Made by a program: the position numbers and the translations under genes | Assembly (NCBI GenBank): GCA_003485955.1 | Contig: DNHH01000012.1 | Span: forward strand, 483-33,432 | Length of the DNA: 32,950 bases | Direction of reading: 5' to 3' | Source of the DNA: Opitutia bacterium | GTDB lineage: Bacteria > Verrucomicrobiota > Verrucomicrobiia > Opitutales > UBA953 | The notes under the pieces: model-generated | Database searches by the model: none | What the model saw: only the letters and a program-made list of their open reading frames with translations | Told to the model about the DNA's origin: nothing | Shown here: in pieces, positions 24,333 to 31,534 of the stretch | How positions within the stretch are numbered: position 1 is the first letter of the stretch | How the letters are laid out: every line of letters begins with the position of its first letter

Positions 24333-25934
24333 TTAACAGGCTTTTCGGGATTTCTGTAATGACGCCTTAATAAACGCCGCAAAGAGAGGGTGAGGCTTAT
24401 AAGGTGCCGACTTAAATTCAGGGTGGTACTGGACCCCAACCATCCAGGGGTGGTCAGCGACTTCGACAATCTCCACAAGCCCTGTTAAAGGATTAATGCC
24501 GCCAACGCGTAAGCCGCTTTGCTCCAAACGTTTGCGATACTCAGGGTTATATTCATACCGGTGCCGATGCCGCTCGCTAATCTTCGACACGCCGTAGGCA
24601 GCCGCCGCATGTGATCCGGGGGTTAACTCGCAGTCATAGGCACCGAGGCGCATGGTGCCACCCTTGGTGGCAACCGCCTTCTGAGCGTCCATGAGATGGA
24701 TGACGGGGTCGACGGTTGCTGGATCGAATTCAGTCGAATGGGCTGTTTTTAGGCCAAGCACATTCCGTGCGAATTCTATCACGATAATCTGCATGCCTAA
24801 GCAAAGTCCGTAGCACGGAATTTTGCGTTCGCGCGCAAATTTAGCTGCAAGAATTTTTCCTTCAATGCCGCGGTTGCCGAAGCCACCGGGAATGAGAATG
24901 CCATCGAGGCCTTCAAGGGAGGTGATGCCGGATGTCTCTAAGTCCTCCGCATCGATACGAATAACTTCAACCTCTGCTTCGTTTGCGATGCCTCCGTGGA
25001 CGATGGATTCGTAAACGGATTTATAAGCATCTTGAAGTTCAATGTACTTTCCAACAACTCCTACGCGGACTTTAGCTTTGGGTTCAAGTAGTCGACGAAC
25101 TGTTTCGCGCCACGGAGCAAGATCGAGTGGACCGCATTGCAATCCAAGACGGCGTACCAAAAAGTCATCGATGCGTTGTTCGGCAAGCATCAAGGGTAAC
25201 TCGTAAATGGAATGCGCCACATCGCGACATTCGATGACTGCTTCGGCGGCAACGTTGCAGTAGAGGGAGAGCTTCTGGCGGTTTTCCTCACCGATAGGTC
25301 GATCGGTGCGGCAGACGAGAATGTCAGGCTGGATGCCGATTTCACGGAGTTTAGCGACCGACTGCTGGGATGGCTTCGTCTTTAATTCGCCTGCAGCTTT
25401 GATGTATGGAACGAGGGTGCAGTGGAGGAAGCACACATTCTCGCGTCCGGCATCGTGTTGGAATTGTCGAAGAGCTTCCAAGAAGGGTAAGCCCTCGATA
25501 TCGCCGGTTGTTCCGCCAATCTCAGTGATGAGGACATCCACGCCTTCGCCACCCTCGCGGATACGTCGCTTAATTTCATCTGTGATATGCGGGATGACCT
25601 GAACAGTTTTTCCTAAATAATCTCCCCGCCGCTCATTTTGAATAACGGTTTCGTAAACCTGCCCAGACGTTAAACTATTTAAACGCGAGAGACGGCCGGA
25701 AGTGAATCGTTCGTAATGTCCTAAATCCAAATCAGTCTCTGCTCCGTCATCGAGCACGTAAACTTCGCCGTGCTGGTATGGACTCATTGTGCCAGGATCC
25801 ACATTCAAATAGGGATCGAATTTTTGAATGCGTACTTTTAGGCCACGACATTCGAGAAGCGCGCCGATGGCACCCGCAGTGAGCCCTTTGCCTAATGAGG
25901 AGATGACACCGCCGGTGACAAAGATGTACTTCAT
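24333..25934 (-). CDS. pyrG: CTP synthase (glutamine-hydrolysing)
   Basis: 533 aa from the ATG at 25932-25934, giving the canonical MKYIFVTGGVISSLGKG. The in-frame ATG at 26012 would add 26 residues read through a hairpin and is rejected. The amidoligase domain (1 to about 267) has the P-loop-like GGVISSLGKG and ITEIGGTTGDIE. The glutaminase domain has Cys378 (YGLCLGMQ), His504 and Glu506 (VQYHPEFKS). It makes CTP from UTP, ATP and glutamine. The leader contains a terminator-like hairpin, suggesting attenuation control. Confidence 0.97.
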   Translation of the reverse strand: MKYIFVTGGVISSLGKGLTAGAIGALLECRGLKVRIQKFDPYLNVDPGTMSPYQHGEVYVLDDGAETDLDLGHYERFTSGRLSRLNSLTSGQVYETVIQNERRGDYLGKTVQVIPHITDEIKRRIREGGEGVDVLITEIGGTTGDIEGLPFLEALRQFQHDAGRENVCFLHCTLVPYIKAAGELKTKPSQQSVAKLREIGIQPDILVCRTDRPIGEENRQKLSLYCNVAAEAVIECRDVAHSIYELPLMLAEQRIDDFLVRRLGLQCGPLDLAPWRETVRRLLEPKAKVRVGVVGKYIELQDAYKSVYESIVHGGIANEAEVEVIRIDAEDLETSGITSLEGLDGILIPGGFGNRGIEGKILAAKFARERKIPCYGLCLGMQIIVIEFARNVLGLKTAHSTEFDPATVDPVIHLMDAQKAVATKGGTMRLGAYDCELTPGSHAAAAYGVSKISERHRHRYEYNPEYRKRLEQSGLRVGGINPLTGLVEIVEVADHPWMVGVQYHPEFKSAPYKPHPLFAAFIKASLQKSRKAC

Positions 25935-25953
25935 GGTAGGTTGGGTGAGTGGC

Positions 25954-26000
25954 TCAAAAAAAGAAAAGACCGGCGGGTCCGCATGGCGGGTCGCCGGTCT
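25954..26000 (-). promoter_or_regulatory. Terminator-like hairpin in the pyrG leader: candidate attenuator
   Basis: On the minus strand a perfect 9-bp stem AGACCGGCG / CGCCGGTCT (26000-25992 and 25975-25967) encloses an inner hairpin CCGC-CAT-GCGG. It is followed at once by TTTTCTTTTTTT, the layout of an intrinsic terminator. It ends about 20 bases before the pyrG ATG. No gene lies upstream on this strand, because sdhC diverges at 26185, so the only transcript it could stop is the pyrG mRNA. A shorter alternative hairpin GGCG-ACC-CGCC uses the same 5' arm. Confidence 0.7.
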
Positions 26001-26010
26001 GGACTTTCGC

Positions 26011-26038
26011 ATTGCAAGGAGCCGGAGCCACTTGGCAA
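26011..26038 (-). promoter_or_regulatory. Possible pyrG promoter
   Basis: On the minus strand TTGCCA (26038-26033) and TGCAAT (26016-26011) are separated by 16 bases. They match the sigma70 consensus at 5 of 6 and 4 of 6 positions. Transcription would start near 26004, so the terminator-like stem would be almost the first thing transcribed. Confidence 0.4.
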
Positions 26039-26184
26039 GGGTTTGATTTTAGCTTTCCCATTTTGGGCCTGCATCACGCCCTCTTTCTGGGCTTAGCCGT
26101 ACTGCTAATACCTCCTATTTAGAGCCAAAACGGGGGTGGGAAAGCCCAAGGCAATCTCCTTAAATAATCACAGCCCAAAGGTCT

Positions 26185-26871
26185 ATGTCTACCCCCTCCT
26201 GCAATTGTGCCCTTTCCTCGATTGGAAAGAAGGCCGTGATGGCCCTCACCGGGCTTGTTTTGGTCGGCTTCATTTTAGGCCATCTTTCTGGGAATCTCTT
26301 ATTTTTTAAGGGCCCCGAAGTTTTGAATGCTTATGCACAATGGCTGCATGAAAACGCTGCGTTGATCTGGACGGCACGGATCACGCTCATTGTGAGCGTC
26401 ATCGCCCATATCATCGCTGGCATTTCTTTAACGCTCGAGAATCGGGCAGCTCGGGCGGGCGGTCCTGCTGTTGAGCAGACCCGTCGTGCATCTTGGGGTT
26501 CGTTGACGATGCCATACACCGGGCTCGTGGTGCTTGGATTTATCGTCTTCCACCTTCTTCATTACACGTTCCAGTCCGTTGCCTTAGGTGGGCAGACGTT
26601 CCCACTGGCCAGCAACCCTGCCTTTACCGACGTTCATGCAATGTTGGTGGCTGGCTTTAGTCATTCAGGCGTGTCGGCGTTTTACATTATCTCACTGGCC
26701 CTTCTCAGCCTCCATCTTAGCCACGGAGTTAGCAGCACATTCCAAACGCTTGGACTGCGCAATGAGCGCTGGCGAGGTCGCTTAGATGTTTTAGCCGTAG
26801 CTTTTGGCTGGATTGTATTTCTCGGTTTCTCCGCCATCCCAGCCTCAGTCCTTGCAGGCTGCATAAAGTAA
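26185..26871 (+). CDS. sdhC: Succinate dehydrogenase cytochrome b subunit, di-heme type B
   Basis: 228 aa single membrane anchor with five helices, as in type B succinate dehydrogenases and fumarate reductases (Bacillus, Bacteroidota, Wolinella) that lack SdhD. Candidate heme-ligand histidines lie in helices: His33 (LGHLSGNL), His75 (VIAHIIAG), His123/His126 (VFHLLHYTF) and His177/His180 (LHLSHGV). It anchors SdhA/B and passes electrons to quinone. First gene of sdhCAB; the sdhA ATG follows 4 bases after its stop region. Promoter presumably in the shared region with pyrG. Confidence 0.93.
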   Translation: MSTPSCNCALSSIGKKAVMALTGLVLVGFILGHLSGNLLFFKGPEVLNAYAQWLHENAALIWTARITLIVSVIAHIIAGISLTLENRAARAGGPAVEQTRRASWGSLTMPYTGLVVLGFIVFHLLHYTFQSVALGGQTFPLASNPAFTDVHAMLVAGFSHSGVSAFYIISLALLSLHLSHGVSSTFQTLGLRNERWRGRLDVLAVAFGWIVFLGFSAIPASVLAGCIK

Positions 26872-26875
26872 TCCC

Positions 26876-28804
26876 ATGAACCTTGACTCCAAAATAGCTT
26901 CCGGGCCGCTTTCAACGAAGTGGGATGCGCATAAAGCTAAGTTGCGTTTAGTGAACCCCGCGAACCGTCGTAAATATCACATCATAGTGGTCGGCTCTGG
27001 TCTTGCGGGTGCCGCGGCCGCCTCATCGCTCGGCGAACAGGGATACGATGTCTCATGTTTCTGTTACCAAGATAGTCCGCGTCGCGCCCATTCCATTGCA
27101 GCTCAGGGTGGCATTAATGCGGCGAAGAATTATCAAAACGACGGCGACTCTGTCCGCCGACTTTTCCAAGACACCATCAAGGGTGGCGATTATCGCGCGC
27201 GTGAGGCCAACGTTTACCGTCTAGCCCAGCTCTCAACGGCAATCATTGATCAGTGTGTCGCCCAGGGCGTTCCTTTTGCGCGTGAGTACGGTGGCTTGCT
27301 TGCGAACCGTTCTTTTGGCGGGGCGCAAGTTTCGCGAACTTTCTATGCGCGCGGCCAGACTGGCCAACAGTTGCTGCTTGGCGCTTACTCATCCCTCTCT
27401 CGTCAAATTGGTGCGGGCACCGTAAAAATGTATCCGCGCCACGAGATGCTCGATCTCGTGCTTGTTGGCGGTCACGCGAAGGGCATTGTTACGCGCAATC
27501 TTGTCACCGGCGAAGTGCGTACGTGGTCGGCCGACTGTGTTGTTCTTTGTACCGGTGGTTACGGTAACGTTTTCTATCTCTCAACAAATGCCCAAGGATG
27601 TAACGTATCGGCGACCTACCGTTCGTATCGCCGCGGCGCACTCTTTGCGAATCCGTGCTATACGCAAATTCACCCGACATGCATTCCTGTTCACGGCGAT
27701 GATCAATCGAAGCTGACGTTGATGTCAGAATCGCTGCGCAATGACGGTCGTGTTTGGGTGCCAAAAAATACAGCCGACAGCGGCAAAGATCCTGCGCAGG
27801 TCGCCGAAACCGACCGTGATTACTTCCTTGAGCGCAAGTATCCAAGCTACGGAAATCTCGCTCCTCGAGATATTGCTTCGCGCGCTGCCAAAGAAGCCTG
27901 CGACGAAGGGCGCGGCGTAGGTCCAGAAGTTGGTGGACGTCGCCTGGGAGTCTACTTGGACTTCTCGGCATCCATTCAGCGACTTGGCGAGTCTGTGGTG
28001 CGCGAGCGCTACGGCAACTTGTTCGATATGTATGAAAACATTACGGGCGAGAATGCTTACCGTCGCCCGATGCGCATCTATCCTGCCGTTCACTATACGA
28101 TGGGCGGCCTTTGGGTGGATTATAACCTCCAGTCGAATATCCCGGGTCTCTTTGTCGGCGGCGAAGCCAACTTCTCAGACCATGGCGCCAATCGATTGGG
28201 TGCCTCTGCGTTGATGCAAGGTTTGGCTGACGGCTATTTTGTTTTGCCGTACACCGTTGCGGATTACCTCGCGGGTGTTGGCTTGTCGGGACGTCCTTCG
28301 GTCGAAGGTGTCGAATACCGTGATGTGCTCGCCCAGGTTAATGATCGCGTCAATCGCCTGCTCAAGAATCAGGGCAAACAAACAGCGCGTAGTTACCATA
28401 AGCAGCTCGGGAAAATTATTTGGGATGAGTGCGGCATGGCTCGCACCCGTGCAGGACTCACCAAGGCAATTTCTGATATCCGTGGCTTGCGCGAAGATTT
28501 CTGGAAAAACATTTCAGTGCCTGGCACAGGGCTCGACGTAACCCCTGAGCTCGAACGCGCCGGTCGCGTTGCTGACTTCCTTGAATTCGGAGAATTAATG
28601 TGCCGAGATGCCTTGATTCGCGAAGAATCTTGTGGCGGGCATTTCCGTACCGAATACCAAGTCGACGGCGAAGCAAAGCGTGACGATGCCCGTTTCGCGC
28701 ACGTCGCCGCTTGGCAGTGGGCAGGTGAAACAGCTGAACCCATTCGTCATGAAGAGGCCCTTGTCTACGAGGAAGCCCAACTCTCCACCCGCTCTTACAA
28801 GTAA
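26876..28804 (+). CDS. sdhA: Succinate dehydrogenase flavoprotein subunit
   Basis: 642 aa. It has the FAD-binding VVGSGLAGAAAA (about 38-49), His72 for covalent FAD attachment in RRAHSIAAQGGINAA, the active-site segment HPTCIPVHGDDQSKLTLMSESLRNDGRVWVP, and GGEANFSDHGANRLGASALMQ. The length and the type B-like sequence agree with the adjacent di-heme anchor. Oxidises succinate to fumarate on the cytoplasmic side. Lies between sdhC and sdhB with tiny gaps. Confidence 0.97.
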   Translation: MNLDSKIASGPLSTKWDAHKAKLRLVNPANRRKYHIIVVGSGLAGAAAASSLGEQGYDVSCFCYQDSPRRAHSIAAQGGINAAKNYQNDGDSVRRLFQDTIKGGDYRAREANVYRLAQLSTAIIDQCVAQGVPFAREYGGLLANRSFGGAQVSRTFYARGQTGQQLLLGAYSSLSRQIGAGTVKMYPRHEMLDLVLVGGHAKGIVTRNLVTGEVRTWSADCVVLCTGGYGNVFYLSTNAQGCNVSATYRSYRRGALFANPCYTQIHPTCIPVHGDDQSKLTLMSESLRNDGRVWVPKNTADSGKDPAQVAETDRDYFLERKYPSYGNLAPRDIASRAAKEACDEGRGVGPEVGGRRLGVYLDFSASIQRLGESVVRERYGNLFDMYENITGENAYRRPMRIYPAVHYTMGGLWVDYNLQSNIPGLFVGGEANFSDHGANRLGASALMQGLADGYFVLPYTVADYLAGVGLSGRPSVEGVEYRDVLAQVNDRVNRLLKNQGKQTARSYHKQLGKIIWDECGMARTRAGLTKAISDIRGLREDFWKNISVPGTGLDVTPELERAGRVADFLEFGELMCRDALIREESCGGHFRTEYQVDGEAKRDDARFAHVAAWQWAGETAEPIRHEEALVYEEAQLSTRSYK

Positions 28805-28809
28805 TCACC

Positions 28810-29628
28810 ATGGTAAAGGACAATCATTCTCACTCCGCTGAGCACGTGCTTAACCTCCGTTTGCGCGTTTGGCGTCAACGTCGTGGGCAACCGGGTGCAT
28901 TTGAAGAGCATGCGCTTCAAGGAGTTTCCACATCAGCGTCTTTCTTGGAGATGATGGACATGCTTAATGAGAAGCTCGTGCGTGACGGCAAAGAGCCATT
29001 CGCATTTGACCACGACTGCCGTGAGGGCATTTGCGGAATGTGTTCCATGACCATCAACGGCATGCCCCATGGACCTTTACCTGGCGTGACCACCTGTCAG
29101 TTGCACATGCGGAATTTCCGCGATGGTGAAACAATCACGGTTGAGCCTTGGCGCGCGCGCGCCTTCCCGGTCTTGCGTGATCTAATGGTCGATCGATCTG
29201 GCTTCGATAAAGTCATCCAGTCTGGCGGATTTATCAGCATCCGTGCTGGTTCAGCTCCTGAAGCAAATGCTACGCCCGTGCCCAAGGATGTTTCCGATGC
29301 AGCCATGGATGCTGCGGAGTGTATCGGTTGTGGTGCGTGTGTTGCGTCATGCAAAAATGGCTCAGCGATGCTTTTCGTAGGAGCCAAAGTCACCCACTTG
29401 AATTTATTGCCTCAAGGTCAGCCAGAGCGGGATCGACGCGTGCTCGCCATGGTGCGGACGATGGACGATGCCGGTTTTGGTAATTGTACGAATCAAGGTG
29501 AATGCCAAGCGCACTGCCCCAAGGGTATTACCCTGGATGTCATTTCTCACTTAAACCGAGATTACCTCGGTGCACGCGTTAAGGCCTTCTTTTCTTCGAC
29601 CGGCAAAGTCCGTCGCGGCGGCGACTAA
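28810..29628 (+). CDS. sdhB: Succinate dehydrogenase iron-sulfur subunit
   Basis: 272 aa. The N-terminal 2Fe-2S ligands are Cys70, Cys75, Cys78 and Cys96 (CREGICGMCSM, TTCQ). The first 4Fe-4S/3Fe-4S motif CIGCGACVASCKN has Cys171, 174, 177 and 181; the second, CTNQGECQAHCPKGI, has Cys226, 232 and 236. It relays electrons from SdhA to the heme anchor. The ATG is 5 bases after the sdhA stop. Its stop is 6 bases from the convergent marC-like gene. Confidence 0.97.
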   Translation: MVKDNHSHSAEHVLNLRLRVWRQRRGQPGAFEEHALQGVSTSASFLEMMDMLNEKLVRDGKEPFAFDHDCREGICGMCSMTINGMPHGPLPGVTTCQLHMRNFRDGETITVEPWRARAFPVLRDLMVDRSGFDKVIQSGGFISIRAGSAPEANATPVPKDVSDAAMDAAECIGCGACVASCKNGSAMLFVGAKVTHLNLLPQGQPERDRRVLAMVRTMDDAGFGNCTNQGECQAHCPKGITLDVISHLNRDYLGARVKAFFSSTGKVRRGGD

Positions 29629-29634
29629 TTTCAG

Positions 29635-30273
29635 TTAACTCAGTGTGCGTGCTAGGGCGGGGAAGAGCTTCGTAAGGCCGTCGGCCATAATCTCTACGCC
29701 CACAGCTGCAAGGACGAGGCCCATAATCCGTGTGAGTACATTGATACCCGTTTCGCCGAGGAAACGAGCGATGCGCCCAGCTCCTTTAAAAGCGGCAAAG
29801 GTCACGACGCCTCCAGCGATTCCGTAGCCCGCCAAAATAAGTGTATCTCCCACGCCTTTACTTTGTTGGGCGTAAATCACCATCGTCGAGATGGTCGCTG
29901 GTCCAGTTAAAAGCGGTATGGCGAGTGGACTCACCGCAACGCTGTCACCGACATCAACGCGTTGAGATGCCGCCGCAACGTCACGTGGGTTACTGTCTGC
30001 TGGTTCGGCATTTAACATCTGAATGGCGTTAATCAGCAACAGCATGCCGCCGCCAACCTGAAAAGATGCGATGGAGATGCCGAAGAATTCAAGAAGGCGT
30101 AAACCCGCGAGTGCGCTCAGTGCGATCACTGCAAATACGGTAAGTGAACTAACCCAAATCGTACGCTGGCGCTGAGCGGGATTAAGATTCCGCGTGAAGT
30201 GAATAAAAAAGGGAATCACTCCAATTGGATTTAAAACTGCAAGTAACGTGACGAGTTGCTTCAATGGGTCCAC
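29635..30273 (-). CDS. MarC family integral membrane protein
   Basis: 212 aa with six predicted membrane helices, the usual MarC size. Family landmarks: LLAVLNPIGVIPFFIHFTRNL near the N-terminus, GGGMLLLINAIQML, VSPLAIPLLTGPATISTMVI and the C-terminal NVLTRIMGLVLAAVGVEIMADGL. The start is GTG at 30271-30273. MarC was once linked to multiple antibiotic resistance but its substrate is unknown. It is divergent from the outer-membrane barrel gene across 76 bp that contain a perfect palindrome. Confidence 0.9.
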   Translation of the reverse strand: MDPLKQLVTLLAVLNPIGVIPFFIHFTRNLNPAQRQRTIWVSSLTVFAVIALSALAGLRLLEFFGISIASFQVGGGMLLLINAIQMLNAEPADSNPRDVAAASQRVDVGDSVAVSPLAIPLLTGPATISTMVIYAQQSKGVGDTLILAGYGIAGGVVTFAAFKGAGRIARFLGETGINVLTRIMGLVLAAVGVEIMADGLTKLFPALARTLS

Positions 30274-30315
30274 GGCCGAATCGTGTCACGGGTCGCCTGC
30301 CAGCCAAGGGAAAGG

Positions 30316-30349
30316 TTGACTTTTTTAGAAACGCAACTTTGTTGCGTTT
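30316..30349 (+). promoter_or_regulatory. Promoter with perfect 21-bp palindromic operator abutting a start codon
   Basis: Arms AAACGCAAC (30329-30337) and GTTGCGTTT (30341-30349) flank a TTT centre, with no mismatch. The second arm ends at the base before the ATG at 30350. A good -35, TTGACT, lies at 30316-30321. With a 16-bp spacer a weak -10 (TTTGTT, 30338-30343) falls inside the palindrome, so a bound regulator would block the promoter and the mRNA would be nearly leaderless. The dyad size suits a Fur/Zur-type or TetR-type dimer; which one is inference. Confidence 0.65.
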
Positions 30350-31531
30350 ATGAATCTCCCCCTTTGCGCCTTTGCTGCACTCGCAATTACTGCTGCGAAG
30401 GCTGAAACGGGCCACGTCCATTCTGCGGACTGCGTTCATACTAACGATTGGGCAGCCTGTGCCGAGTTAGTGGTCTCTGGTTCACTCGGTGCAACTAGTG
30501 CTGGTGATGCCTATGAAGATCTTCTGGCCTCTGCTCACACAGACCCAATGCATGCAGGGCCTGCTTTCGGTGGAGCTGAACTTCTCGCTGCCTTCGGTCG
30601 ACCACTTTACCAAGGACACTTAAATATCCGCACCGTTTTCCATGTGCATCGTCACCCTGGCGAATCATCAGAGTCAGAGCTCGATGAATTATGTGCGGAA
30701 TGGTCACAAGGGTTGTTTCGACTGCAGGCAGGAATTTTCTATGCTCCGTTAGGCAGGACGAATACCATTCATGCACATGCATGGGATTTCGTTAATGCAC
30801 CACTTTTCTACGGGCGGTTCTTGGGTGAAAGTGGGCTTCGTAATCCTGGTATCCAGTTAGCTTGGGGTGATTCTGTTAAGGGTACGTCTTGGGCTGTGTC
30901 GGTGCAGCGTGCGACAGGTGATTCAGCTCACAGTTTTCGCTCTAGCCACGATGCTGCCGACTTTCTTGGTCGAGTACACAACGCCAACAGCGGAACTGGG
31001 CCGATAATTACTTTAAGGCACCAAAGGGCGTACCAATGGACTGAAGGGCGCTCACTTACTTCTGGTTTGTCCGCCACCCTTGGCGATAATGGAACGGGTG
31101 GGGGTACGCGTCTTGCAGCTTGGGATTTAGAATGGACGCAGAAACGTGAGGGCGGAGGCTATTATGGCATCCAAGCGGAGTTTTTCTGGCGACACTATGA
31201 TGCAAAGGCCGGGACCACTGTGGCAGCGCTGCCCGTCGCAGCTGATCGGATGCAAGATCTGGCAATTGCGGTATCAATCGCTTCGAGCTTATCGGAAAAC
31301 TGGTCAGCAGCTTTGCGCGTTGAGCGCGCGGTGCCGCTCGATCGGGCAAGTTATGAATTATCCAATCGCGATCCTGCGCGTGAAGCACGCACCCGTTTTT
31401 CTCCCATACTCAGTTGGAACCCCTCGAGTGCGTGGCAGATTCGTCTGCAATACGACAGAGACCAGTCCCCTGTCTTTGGCTCAGAAGACTCGCTTTGGCT
31501 AACAGCTCAGTGGTCAGTTGGAAATCACTGA
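30350..31531 (+). CDS. Histidine-rich outer-membrane beta-barrel protein, possibly zinc-regulated
   Basis: 393 aa. A signal peptide (MNLPLCAFAALAITAAKA) is followed by a metal-ligand-rich N-terminus (ETGHVHSADCVHTNDWAAC: His22, His24, His30, Cys28, Cys37). The rest alternates polar and aromatic residues in short strands and turns, as in porins, ending SLWLTAQWSVGNH. The segment at about 131-165 (YAPLGRTNTIHAHAWDFVNA, then LGESGLRNPG) resembles a group annotated in other genomes as zinc-regulated outer-membrane proteins; this is from memory. No TonB plug domain is visible. The palindrome upstream suggests metal-dependent control. It could equally be a general porin-like protein. Confidence 0.68.
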   Translation: MNLPLCAFAALAITAAKAETGHVHSADCVHTNDWAACAELVVSGSLGATSAGDAYEDLLASAHTDPMHAGPAFGGAELLAAFGRPLYQGHLNIRTVFHVHRHPGESSESELDELCAEWSQGLFRLQAGIFYAPLGRTNTIHAHAWDFVNAPLFYGRFLGESGLRNPGIQLAWGDSVKGTSWAVSVQRATGDSAHSFRSSHDAADFLGRVHNANSGTGPIITLRHQRAYQWTEGRSLTSGLSATLGDNGTGGGTRLAAWDLEWTQKREGGGYYGIQAEFFWRHYDAKAGTTVAALPVAADRMQDLAIAVSIASSLSENWSAALRVERAVPLDRASYELSNRDPAREARTRFSPILSWNPSSAWQIRLQYDRDQSPVFGSEDSLWLTAQWSVGNH

Positions 31532-31534
31532 GAA

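Noticed and set aside
25935..26012. In-frame ATG giving PyrG a 26-residue N-terminal extension
   Set aside because: CTP synthases begin at MKYIFVTGG; the extension translates through the terminator-like hairpin and its T tract.
30319..30328. T run at 30321-30326 as a terminator
   Set aside because: No stable stem precedes it; it lies between the -35 element and the palindrome of the outer-membrane protein gene.
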